Shown piece by piece: positions 1 through 10,500 of a stretch of DNA of 64,000 nucleotides. Position 1 is the first letter of the stretch. Every line of letters begins with the position of its first letter. The DNA lies in contig JAUPSS010000004.1 in the NCBI GenBank assembly GCA_040285825.1, forward strand, positions 6,843,604 to 6,907,603, read 5' to 3'. A model generated the notes under the pieces. That model ran no database searches and was not told the origin of the DNA. It worked only from the letters and a program-made list of their open reading frames with translations. The translations under genes were made by a program, and so were the position numbers. The DNA comes from Eukaryota sp. TZLM1-RC (lineage: Eukaryota; Metamonada: BaSk clade).

Positions 1-2210
1 TCAAAACCTTTAAATGTAGAGGGCTTCTCTTCCTGAAGACCACAAATTTTGGAAAAAGGCATTCCTAGGCCTCTTCCACGAGGTTTCATTTTGGGATTGG
101 CAAGTGAGTTTTTAACACTTCGTATAATTTGACTTTTGACTTGACTATTTGATTTTAAAGAAGAATTCAAATTCAATATCCTCTCTGCTACCACATCTGT
201 TGCCGTAGACCAAATAGAGGCCATCTTCTTGAAGTAAGAGTCGAACAAATCAATAATATTTTGGACTTGCTGTTCATTGTCCACAGATAGGCTGAAAATT
301 GTCAACAGAGATCTTAGAGGTTCTAATAAATGTCTGATTGTTTTTGAAGTGATTGAACCTTTGAAAATAACTTCCACACAATTCTCAAATGCAGAAACAT
401 CTTCAGAAAGTTTACCAAGAATAATACCAGTGATTGGAAACTTAAAGGCTAGGATAGAATCTGCAAAGAACGCAGCAAAATCAGATACAAAATTCTGTAC
501 AACTTTGCTGACGGCACTTGGTTCCAAAGTATTAACCAAGGGAGAAAGCAAAACACGAAGACCACCAGCAAAATCTCGTAATGAAGGTCCATCACTTTCG
601 GAATAGTAATCAAAAAGTTCCTTGACTTCTTGCGAAGCCACATTGACAGCTGATAAGGAAATGTGGCGAAGTACAATTGCATTACCATGAAGCAGTTGAT
701 CCGTGGCGTGATCCCAACTCGAAATATTCACTCTTGGAGCAGCTTCTTCAAGTGATTTTATCTCATTATTCATATTATTCACCACTTTGCTGAAATTATT
801 TGCAAGACAACATAAATTATGTAATGAAATATCCTGATATTCACCAAAAACCCATGACTTAACCAAAGAAACGTACAAAACCACCTGACGACTGCATAAA
901 TCAATTACTAATTGGAAAAACTGACCCCTATCTTGTCTTAAATGGAGAGAAAGGGTTTGTACAATTAAACGCAGAATGTCTGTACAAGCAGGGGTTGTCG
1001 GAAGTTGATGACGTTTCATCTTCATTGACCCTGCTTGACCAGTCAGAATTGATTGTCTGTCGGTTTTACAAATACTTCTAATCCAAGAAGATAGCTGGTT
1101 TTCCAGCTGAGCCAAATATTTTTCACTAGCTGGTTTAATAGAATCCATCAAAGGAGGGGAGAGTTTTGTAACCAAATCATTACCAAACCTAGAAAGATTT
1201 GAGTAGTAACTACCAATCCATTTGACAGTAACTAGTATTTCATCAGCAGGAACTTCTGATTGGGAAATTGAAACAGAAATAGAATATAATTGCTTTGACA
1301 ATTGAGAATGTAGTTTAAAAGTCAATAAGAACAAAGGATCAATTTGAGGTAATTCAGTAATAAATAATGGAGATAAAAACCTTGAAACCAATTCTAAATC
1401 AGTTTCCAAAAGTTCCGCATGGTTTAATATTTCACCATAAGAATGTTGTTCAATCTCATCATTGGTGACGTCATCATTGGAGAATTGATTGGAGTCGAGA
1501 ACTGAATTACATCTTTGCTCAAAACAAAGGTCCAATTTGCTTTTGAATTCATTAAACATCGGTGACTCCACGCCCTCTCTTTGAAGAATTCTCAAGACTT
1601 GTGCAATCAAATCAGGTTGATTTTGAGCTAATGTAATGATTGATGACGTCATGGACAAAACCACCTCAGACAGTTTGGTTCGAAGATCGTCAATCGTTCG
1701 TAGTGAATCATTTATATAAAACCTATTTGCGTCTGGTACACCTTCCAAAAATGAATCTCTTCTTCCTTCCAAGTCCACGAGCTTCACGTGTAATTCATCC
1801 AAAGCAGAAGAAGAAATAGAATTAAGATCCTGGGTGATTAGTTGGAGGTCTTGAAAAGTGGAAGAAACATCAGAGAGCAGCTGACCAAATCTCTCAACAT
1901 CTTGTAAAGTAACCTTCATGTTGTGACGAGCCCTAGATACTTTGGCTACCAATGCAAACCAATCATTGCCATGAAGCAGTTCATTGACTTGGTTGGAGCA
2001 GTCACATATGATTTTAGAAGAAGTATAGAGATTAGATGCATGGTTATAAGATGTGTGGAGTGCTTGTAAACCCTGTTCAACTGTTTCAAAGAACGTTTGT
2101 AAGTCTGTTGCTAGGCGTTCATGAAGTTCCCGGAGAGAGTTCTCTTTGTGTAGAATAATGTTGTCAAGATTGGCAATGGTAACATTTGAAGGATCTTGTA
2201 AGAACTCCAT
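1..2210 (-). CDS. SEC6: Exocyst complex subunit Sec6 / EXOC3, 5' part (runs off window)
   Basis: One open frame of 736 codons runs from an ATG at 2210 to the window edge without a stop, so the C-terminus is missing. The frame was checked by hand through most of its length. It aligns collinearly with EXOC3 as I know it: an N-terminal helical/coiled region (about residues 15-60), a block 'LHVKLVDLEGRRDSFL' matching the family's 'HRKLMDLECSRDGLM', a helix ending 'LIAQVLRILQREG' matching 'LLVSVVRIIEREE', and a 'LSPPLMDSIK...LSSWIRS' block matching 'LSPHVVSELL...IIAWLRK'. Sec6 is a rod-like helical subunit of the exocyst, which tethers secretory vesicles at the plasma membrane. No intron is needed in the visible part. 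A decayed Fanzor lies within 100 bp upstream of the start codon. Confidence 0.85.
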   Translation of the reverse strand, partial: MEFLQDPSNVTIANLDNIILHKENSLRELHERLATDLQTFFETVEQGLQALHTSYNHASNLYTSSKIICDCSNQVNELLHGNDWFALVAKVSRARHNMKVTLQDVERFGQLLSDVSSTFQDLQLITQDLNSISSSALDELHVKLVDLEGRRDSFLEGVPDANRFYINDSLRTIDDLRTKLSEVVLSMTSSIITLAQNQPDLIAQVLRILQREGVESPMFNEFKSKLDLCFEQRCNSVLDSNQFSNDDVTNDEIEQHSYGEILNHAELLETDLELVSRFLSPLFITELPQIDPLFLLTFKLHSQLSKQLYSISVSISQSEVPADEILVTVKWIGSYYSNLSRFGNDLVTKLSPPLMDSIKPASEKYLAQLENQLSSWIRSICKTDRQSILTGQAGSMKMKRHQLPTTPACTDILRLIVQTLSLHLRQDRGQFFQLVIDLCSRQVVLYVSLVKSWVFGEYQDISLHNLCCLANNFSKVVNNMNNEIKSLEEAAPRVNISSWDHATDQLLHGNAIVLRHISLSAVNVASQEVKELFDYYSESDGPSLRDFAGGLRVLLSPLVNTLEPSAVSKVVQNFVSDFAAFFADSILAFKFPITGIILGKLSEDVSAFENCVEVIFKGSITSKTIRHLLEPLRSLLTIFSLSVDNEQQVQNIIDLFDSYFKKMASIWSTATDVVAERILNLNSSLKSNSQVKSQIIRSVKNSLANPKMKPRGRGLGMPFSKICGLQEEKPSTFKGF

Positions 2211-2295
2211 TTGTTACAGATATTGTCTATAACAATGAAATAAGTGTCCTTTTTACACCAATGTATGTAGAGGGACTGAGTTTTTGAGAAGTCGA

Positions 2296-2960
2296 AGATT
2301 TTCTCCTTTGAACCTTCATCAACCTTGGCTCTGTGTAGGTATACTGGTCTGTCTCCACCATTTACATGTGCTTCCATCACTGCCAAGTTATTCAGCGAAG
2401 CATTTTGATCTCTATTCCGCAAACTTTCGCATAATTTACACATAGTAAGCCTGTGATGATCAGATTTCTCATGTCTCTTCCTTGGCCTTGGATTTGTGCA
2501 TCATCGGAATGTTTCAACTGTTTTCTCCGCTTTATTACAATTGAAACAGTAATCGAAACTCCTCAGTTAAAAAGACATAACCTTTAACCTGCCTTTTTAA
2601 ATAAAATTCGCAAACCCTTTTCATTAGTTGGTTCTTTGATTTTCATGTGTTTTGTTGTTCCCAGTCTTTGATTCCATCAACTACTTGGCTGGTCATTCCG
2701 TATGCTGTCTCTTATTCTTTTGAATTTGGAACTTTTCGACTCAAGTCTTCGTTGATTTTGAGTGTACCTCAAATTAACTTACTTATCTCAGGTTTTTTCA
2801 AAGGGTCATTGCAGTAGCTAAATTGGCAGAAAGATAGAGTAGATCAGATTTCCCTGGATCAGCAGCAGCAAGGGTCATATCTTGTTATTGAGCAGTATTA
2901 ATGCTGATGTCATCAATATATTTTTCTTTATCTTTCAATTCTTTTGCAGTTACCTTGTAT
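2296..2960 (-). pseudogene. Fanzor (eukaryotic TnpB-like nuclease) C-terminal fragment, locus F1
   Basis: Piecewise translation of the minus strand in shifting frames recovers the Fanzor RuvC core in order: RuvC-I 'AADPGKSDLLYL' (about 2830-2870), a 'GNNKTHENQRTN' segment, 'LRILFKKAGY' then 'FLTEEFR' (the relocated glutamate region), a Cys pair 'CKLCE', and RuvC-III 'NRDQNASLNNLAV' with its Asp intact (about 2375-2410). Each block aligns with locus F2 (13941-15742), for example 'NRDQNASLNNLAVMEAHVNG' against 'NRNKLACLNMFAIAEARMSG', so F1 and F2 are one lineage. At least three in-frame stops and two or more frameshifts break it, and the N-terminal half is not recognisable. It ends just upstream of the SEC6 start. 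Confidence 0.75.
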
Positions 2961-3979
2961 TGTTTCAAGTCAATTCTAGATTGAATGATCCAAAAAATAT
3001 AATTAAATAAATTCATGGTTAATTCTGTATCCCTCAAACAATAAACTGCAACTGCAGTTCTTTTTTGGGATAAGGAAAATCTGAAAAGGGATCATCTTCA
3101 TGAACCTTCCAATACTTTGCACTATACTAAGGATCAAGGTCGATTTTAATTTCCCCTAAAAAAATTTTAGAAACTGTTTTTAATTTGCGTGTTTCATAAT
3201 AATTTGTGTAAAAACTACAAGTAATAACAACAAATCAACCAGTAATTAAACTCCATGCGAATTTATCAAAATACAAGAAATTTCACAAGAACAACCAGAC
3301 AATTGAATTGCAAGAAAAGAGGGGGACTACAGGGTACCACTAGTATGTAATTCACTATTACATATATTCCATAACATCATTTAGTTTAGCTCATAAGGCA
3401 AGCCACTAGACCACAGTCCAATTGTGAACTTTATTGAAACAACAATCAGTAAAATAAAAAATGCGTTGCTTTTTAAGCTGTAATACAGGTTCACCTTTTG
3501 TCATCTTCAATTTGAATACTGCTTATCACTTTTGGTCACTTTCAATAGTCAAATTAAAATACAGTACAGTACAGATGGGTTAAGTGGTCGAAAAAGCTAA
3601 GAAAACGTTGTATAAAAAATATTAAGTTGGTTAAAGAATTAATTACAGAACTTTTACAGTAGGTCAATAACATTTTGTCAGTATTGTTGATGATACGCTT
3701 ATCACCCTTCATACCGTAATAAGAAACATTAACAGGATTGTTGTGGACAAATTGTTGTTGACAATTTCATGTGAATCACGAGTCAGAAAAGGTTATAGCT
3801 AGGGTTGCACAAAATACGTCACCGTCGCAGTAACGTGACGTCACAAATATATTATTTTTTACCAATTTATCATTGCTTCCCCTTTATTTTTGTCTTTAAT
3901 TTCCAATTGAATCAATTCATTCATATCAACCATGTCATAATCTTTATGTGGTCTATTTCCAGTTCATCAGCAAATCAAC
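2961..3979. other. Non-coding stretch upstream of hAT remnant
   Basis: AT-rich sequence without a convincing gene on either strand. It may include residual Fanzor N-terminal sequence at its left edge. At 3800-3815 'tagggttgcac' resembles a hAT-type terminal inverted repeat and could mark the left end of the hAT remnant that follows, but no matching right end is present. Confidence 0.4.
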
Positions 3980-5261
3980 TCAACGTCAATGGAACAAATT
4001 ACGAATCAATCATGCACCCTAATCCTGTATTTTTTCCCGATATCCGTGTTTTAAAACCGGTTGTTCCACTTCCTCCCGTTTGCAAAAGCCCCAAAAACCC
4101 CAAAGTTCAATGCTGCAACTGTGAAATACACTTTTAGTGGTTCCCACACTAGGAATGTCAAACACATTACTGACGGTCGTGGCATTAAAGGCTGTCCTAA
4201 CCCACCAGTGGTTCTGTACAATTTATGAGTTCCTCCTGTCAAACGCCGAAGAGATAACTCCTATCAAGACCTAATGGAAGTTTACAATGCAAATTTTCAA
4301 AAAATATGCAAAGCTGCTCAAGAAAAGTTTTTCCTTTTTGCCTGTGGTGTAACTTTCAACGTTGCAAGAAGTCCTTTTTTCGATGATTTCTGCAGAGAAT
4401 TTTCAGGTGGAAGATTCAAGCCCATTGCCTATAATCGTTTAAAAAATGAGTCCTTGCAACGTTCTGAAAATGAAATTTCAAAACAAATTGGAGATATCAG
4501 CTAACGAAACTTCAGTGACTTTGGTTTCAGATGGCTGGTCCAATCTCAACTTTCACAAATTGTAAACACAGTTTTGGTTTCACCTCAAGGAGCTCGATTT
4601 GTTGAGTCCACTGATGCTTCAAAGGTTCCCCATAATGGGCAATTTATTGTTAAGTACATTGAGAATGCAGTTAATTGTTATGGTCATAAACAAATTATTA
4701 ATATTATTGCTGACTCTGCCAGACCCAATAAAACTGCTCAAAAATGTTTGCAGAATCAAAAAAACCAATTTATTGGGATTTTTGTGTCGCCCACTGCTTG
4801 GATCTACTTCTGGAAGATTTAATACAAATTTCTCACTATAACGACGTTGTTACTGAGGTAAGATACATAATTCAATTTATTAAAAATCATGGTAGATTAT
4901 TGGCATTGTTTAGAGAATATAGCAACTTGGAGCTCACTGATCCCGCTGCACAAGATTTGCGACCAACGTACTAATGCTAGAAAGACTTTTGGAGTGTTCA
5001 CAAGGATTAAAACAGTTGCTAGTTTCTTAAGTTTATTTCATGTGGCGAGATCAGCTAACGAGAAAATTGAAGGAAGCATGTTTGAATATCGAAAGGAAAG
5101 TTGGAAATCCTGATTTTTGGAATACAATTGAAAACGTTCAAAGGATTTGTACTCCAGTACATGATTTCATCAAATTTGTGAATGGAAGTGGAGAATGTAT
5201 TAGTCAAGTTTATTCTAGATCACAGCGAATTGTTGACATAATTGACAACAAAGATCTAGGG
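3980..5261 (+). pseudogene. hAT-superfamily transposase remnant (BED zinc finger + DUF659)
   Basis: Successive plus-strand pieces in different frames read as one hAT transposase. A BED-type zinc finger starts at 'VQCCNCEIHF' (about 4108-4137) and continues after a frameshift. Then come 'FFLFACGVTFNVARSPFFDD' (from 4334), the DUF659 hallmark 'VSDGWSNLNF' (about 4526), 'GHKQIINIIADSARPN' (from 4683) and 'CVAHCLDLLLEDL' (about 4785-4822). C-terminal pieces run to 5261, ending 'SQRIVDIIDNKDLG'. At least four frameshifts or stops interrupt it, so it is dead. The 3' end is cut by the antisense gypsy fragment that starts at 5262, where homology to the gypsy element begins at once. No target duplication could be seen. 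Confidence 0.75.
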
Positions 5262-6890
5262 TGACAATCATTTCCATCTGGGTGAGGTAGCCCACAAAAT
5301 ACATCTCTGTAATTTTCGAGTAGCACGACTAGGCGTTCCTCGTCCTAATGTCATCCAGGCATATTTTACAGCTTAACTCATCTAAATAATGTCTGAAAGT
5401 GGAGTGCCCAAAATGATTACCTAAGTCTGATGTATTACTCAATTTTTCTATGAATCTAATTGGTTCACAAATTCTGCTATGAAACTCACATTCAGCATTG
5501 AAGATGGTGCGATGCTCGCGATCTCAACTATTGTTAAAACCGTGCTCTGTGCGTAGCTCCAAGGTTTGCAATTAGTCACTTCTGATTAAAAAAATTGTTG
5601 GTACCAGGTATGATCTGAAGCTCGATTCTTACAAACACTTGAGTGGCCAAGCTAACCACATTGAAAGCCAAAACACCACTTGCTCAGCCTAAAGTCGTGG
5701 AGCGAATACCGTTTGCCGATAGGTATTCGACGGTATTATTATCATCTGATTGTCGTATTTTATTTTAAGGCTGAATCCATTGATAATGCTGAAAATGCAG
5801 CTGCATTATCAATTTCGCCTTGTACTTACACGTTGTTAATTGAGTAGTTCAACCAAAGTTGCCCGTTAGAACTTGCTTGATTTTCTGTCACCCTGTATAG
5901 TCTAACACTGTGGATAGAACCCACAGGATTGAACGACTCTCTAAATCTTTTTAATAGATTTAGATGTTTATAATTCGAATCAATCTTGCTCATTTTATAA
6001 ATGGTGTTGATTGAATTATATGTAAGGTTATTAAAACATGTGCTTTCATCTGATCTATTATCACTAGACAACTTACGCTTGTCACCTAAACCACCTCTTC
6101 GTTTTTTGTTGTCTACCCACTACTTAAAAGCACTTGTCTTCAGCGTGCCTATCTGTATTACAGATGCTACACCAATGCCCAGCAGGAATTTGCTTGGGTT
6201 GGTGTTTAGGTTTACCACTACCTCTAAATCCTCTAGGGTGCATTCTTGAGGCACCTCTTGACTGGCTTGGTTCCCTGAACGAAGGTTTGTTACCAAATAA
6301 TATCTTCACATTTGATAACTCCAGGTTCTCAAATTCTTTCAATTTCTGCACGAAGGTTTGTCTATGAGCATATATGACATCGCCCAATTTACAAACGTCC
6401 CTGCTACCTTATGGGAATTCATCAATCCAAATCCCGTAGGTATTTACCAATTGATCGTTAGTATTTTTGTTGATATCCTCTAGGAATATTCTAGCAGGAA
6501 AACAACAGAAGGCTGCCCGTCGGTTTCCGGAATCGCGGTTGACCGTCTTATTATATAAATAAACTGTTCTATAAACGTGTTTCAAATCACTTCGGCAACT
6601 TTTCAAGTAATTTCTGGATACTTTGTCGCACTTAAGGCTTGATTTACCTCGAAATGGTCTTTTACTGGGTGTTTAAAAACAAAAGTTCCCAAATTTTGTG
6701 GTCGGTTAAGTTCGTAGCTTCCTAATTGAGTTTGCCATTGAATCAAGCAAGTACCTTCGATTATTTCGCTAATGTAAAGTAGTCTATCCCATAAAACATG
6801 GTCCTAACGAAATCATATTTGTGTATAGGATGCCCATATTTAGTGATAGGTTGGAAAGGTCTAAAAGGTCCGTCTCAGAAAGTGGATTTT
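5262..6890 (-). mobile_element. Decayed Ty3/gypsy fragment (gag to protease), antisense
   Basis: This stretch is a diverged minus-strand copy of the internal region of the full-length gypsy element at 38185-45087. In minus order it shows 'PITKYGHPIHKYDFVRTMF' (near 6800), 'RIFLEDINKNTNDQLVNTY' (near 6450), a gag zinc knuckle 'WCSICNTDRHAEDKCF' (near 6140), 'SIHSVRLYRVTENQASSNG' (near 5880), the protease-like 'EIDNAAAFSAL' (near 5800), and the linker up to 'GLPHPDG' (5262-5290). It stops before the reverse transcriptase and has several stops and frameshifts. No LTR remains. The same asparagine follows the protease Asp (D-N) as in the intact element, so this residue is a family feature and not damage. 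Confidence 0.8.
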
Positions 6891-6990
6891 TTTCCAAAAT
6901 TGTGAAGCAGATGGTTTTTGAAAATTAAGAACTTCAGCTGGATGTAAGTTGACCAATTGATTCACGGTTTCATCAGTAACAGGCGCAAGT

Positions 6991-7428
6991 TCAGAAGAGA
7001 AAAGAGCATTTTTCCAGAACCATATCTCCCACGTAATAAAAGTTTTCGCGCAGTCTTATTTTTAGGTTGTTTCTGTGGAGTGAAAACTTTTTGGGGACGA
7101 GAACTTGATTTCTTTTCAAAAAAAAATTTCCAAATAGAAACCACATCCCATTCTGCTTTTTCAATGCATGATTGAATGTTCCAAATGCAACACAAAATGG
7201 AATGGTGGATTTTGGACTGAGAACATTCGAAATTTTACAAGGCCGTAGTAGAGTATCAAACGAGGCACAAACAGAGCAACAATGAATATTATTTTTCAGA
7301 ACATTATTTTCGGCTTTTTCATTACAAATAGCACAATGATCTGTTTGAGGTGCTGCATTGCAACTATCTGAAATTATTGCATCATTGTCTTCTGCGGTAC
7401 ACTCATCTTTAGGGAGCAAATTTAATTC
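6991..7428 (-). other. Orphan open frame with two Cys pairs, no ATG
   Basis: A 146-codon minus frame has no ATG near its start; a stop lies just upstream, and the first in-frame Met is far inside. It contains 'CAICNEKAENNVLKN' followed by 'CCSVCASF', a C-x2-C...C-x2-C arrangement that could bind zinc, then a basic tail. I do not recognise it. It may be the 3' exon or relic of a gene or transposon, since everything upstream to 2.3 kb is transposon-derived. Coding status is doubtful. Confidence 0.25.
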
Positions 7429-7515
7429 CAATTAATATAATTCAGCTTGAATCCAGATTTTGAAATATGAACAATTTCCGCTCTCTGTACAATTGCTTTC
7501 ATCACCATCAGTTCG

Positions 7516-10500
7516 ATGAGCAATCCGTCGTCCCATTATTCCCTTACTACAGAGAATGAACGTCGGGTTCGATCATTTTGGGACAAACTTTTTGCCGTGT
7601 TTGACGTGTTGCGTTACCAAAATCATCCATTTCTAACTACTATAGCTCTCTTGATACAGTTGTTCCAGATAATTGGCTTTGTTTTACGCACGACCAAGTT
7701 TCACCCCATTTTTGATATTGGTCCAGTTCTCCGCTATACGTCATTGGCATATTACTTTGATTTTCGTGCTAATTCGAGACTAAGCTTTTTTCTTGGTGGA
7801 GGAGGTTTACTTCTAATCCTAGTGACACTTTTTGGATACTTGTACACACGCGTTAGTAGTCATTCTCGCCATCAATCGTGGTTTATTACCGTCACTCGTC
7901 TTTTGAATGGCACAGTATGCACAGTCCTTTTTATCCCTCTTCTCTCCATCTTTCTCTCATTCATTCCTTGTGGAAGGGTGGTTCCAGATGATCTCTCGCA
8001 TGAGGTACTTACTTTCCATGAAGGTGTTCAGAATTGCTCCTCTACTGTTGGTATCTTTACCCGTGGACTTGCTATCTTCCTTGCCATCCTCCTCTGTCTC
8101 TTTTGCCTTGCCAGAGTGTGCTGTGTAGAAGGTAACGATTCTCCTGCTTCAAAGGCTCCATTCAGTCGATCTTTCAATAGAGTCCAGTTCTTTTCTCTTG
8201 TTTCTATCTTTCTCTTCATGTTTATTTTCTTTCTTTTCCACAATCGCTACTGGCTCTTCAGGTTTACCTATCTCGCTGCTTCTGTCACTTCTACTCTCCT
8301 CTTTCTCTACCATCTCCCTTACTACTCTCGTAGAACAAACTCTAAAGTGGCTGTTGGTTTGGGCATTTGGCTTGGTACTGCTATTGCATTCCTTTTTCAG
8401 TCATTCATCTTCTTGTTTGCGTCAACCAATGTTGTTGTTGATTCGTTCCTTTATTATTCTTTTATGATAATTTCTGCCGTTGGTGCTTGGTATTTAACAT
8501 TAATTAGGTACAGGAAGCTAGAAGAGTTTTTAACTGCTGCCAGATCTGAATTGATTAAGCATGGTGTACTAGATTCTAATTACACCTTAAATGAAGAAGT
8601 TGAGTTGACTGGTTTGGATTATGAGGTTTTTCAAACATCCTCTGTTTTTGAATTGGATGCGCTCTGTCGAATCATGCAGCCCAAGCCTAATTCTTCTGAA
8701 TTTAAAACCACTATTAAATGGATCTTTACCAATCTTGATTATCGTTTCGCAGAATCTGTGGATTTTATTTGCCTGAAATTAAATATTGAAATCAATTTAT
8801 TCAAGGATTCAGTTTCTGCAGCTATTGCCTTCAATTCACTCAAAAACATGGATATTGATCTTCGCATAGATCAGAAGTGCTTAATCCACAGGTTATCTCA
8901 AGAATTAGAAACCCTCCGACGACAGCAGTCAACTGGACAAAGTGTTGACTCATCTTCTTTCCTCCAGCTACAACGCCAGCAAAAGCAAATCGCCTCGCTC
9001 CATAGGGATTGTTTAGAAGCTTTATATGCCTTTTGGAGCAGTCTGTCTTCAAATAAGGTGGACCTGAATGTTTTACCTCCGATTCTTGAAAAAGTTCAGT
9101 CCACAAAAAGAGTAATCGAAAGTTCATTTTCCAAGCTTTTCCATAATTCTGCCGATCACCAGTCTCTTTTGTTAGCTTATGCGAGTTACGTCAGAGAAGT
9201 TGAATGTGACGAAGAAAGGGCCAATGCTATTGAAGAACAAGCTCAGTTGCTATCTGCCAGCGATAAGTCTTCTAGTCATGGAAGTACCTCTTTTTCTGGG
9301 TCGTTGACAATGTCTTCCAAGGACCGTGATAAGCAAAAGAAATCTAAATTATCAGCCATTTCTAAATCAGGTTTTGTTAACAGCAAGAAAAAAAGAAAAT
9401 CTGCAATCAAGATGCTTTCCACATCGATTTTGGTAGCTCTGTCTATTCTTTTGGCAATTTCTATCGGCTCTTACATTGTTTCAGTTACAGTTCTTGGTTT
9501 AGTTGAGGACAAAATGGATCAGCTCTATGAATTGGCTTCTGTTGATATTGTCTCCCGCAATGTTGGTCTTTTTGCCAATAGAATGTACTTAAACCAGTCT
9601 CTTGGTTTTGATATCCGTAATCAGGCCGAAACTGTATTGTTTGAATCCGAACACCTGAACTTCCATTTGAGAAGATTGATTTTACCCAATATTCCTTCCC
9701 AAGATCCCAGCATTTGTCCCAGAGCAGGGGATCGTCAGGTCAATCCCCCTTCAGCAGAAGTACAAGCTGTTCTTAAAGATCCAAGATTTCCTATTGTTTT
9801 TAACAGAGATTTCGTTCCACCTACTGCTGAATCTCAAATACTTTCTACTTTCACCCTTGGTTTGAGACATGCTTTGGAAGCTTCGTTGTTTGCTAAGCGA
9901 GTGATTGATGGTGAAGCAATTACGTTGGTCGGGTTGGATGCTGTTTCGAATAGTTTGACTGGTATTTCGAATGCTGTGGCTTATATGTCTGATTATTTCA
10001 TTGCAGATTCGGATAGTTTTTTTGATTTTTCCTTTATTTTGCAGTTGTTTTTTGTTTTTGTGGTCGTTGTTACTATTTTCGTAATAGGTTTTGTTTTGTT
10101 TGCCAGGTCTTTTTCAAAAATTGCAACAGAACGGGCAGCTATTCTTAATTTATTCCTGTATATTCCCAAGGATGAAGTCAAGCGGATTCTTGAAGACCCT
10201 AAATTTCACTTTAAAACCAAGAAGAAGAAAAGATCAAAAACGTTCAATCAGATTAATGACCTTGATGGAATTCTCGAGACTTCCCGCCAGGAAATCTTTT
10301 CATCTTCCGAAAGTGAAGAAGAGGCTGATAAGAATAAGCCAAAAGCTTTTAGTGTTGAAGAAGAAGAATCCGTTGTGGTAGACATTGAGGAAAACTCTCA
10401 AGAGGTAAAGTTTGTCTCTTTAAGTTTGAGGATAATAATGTCTACTGTTTGTATTTTTGTCTTCATCTTAATCGCGCTAATTCTTTTATTTAGCCAAAAT

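Noticed and set aside
2111-2443. A 110-aa minus-strand gene
   Set aside because: It is a chance fusion of the Fanzor F1 C-terminus with an out-of-frame reading of the SEC6 start.
7240-7330. Nuclear-receptor-like zinc finger ('CAICNEKA...CCSVCASF')
   Set aside because: The spacing resembles a C4 finger, but the rest of the domain is missing, nuclear receptors are animal proteins, and the frame has no ATG.
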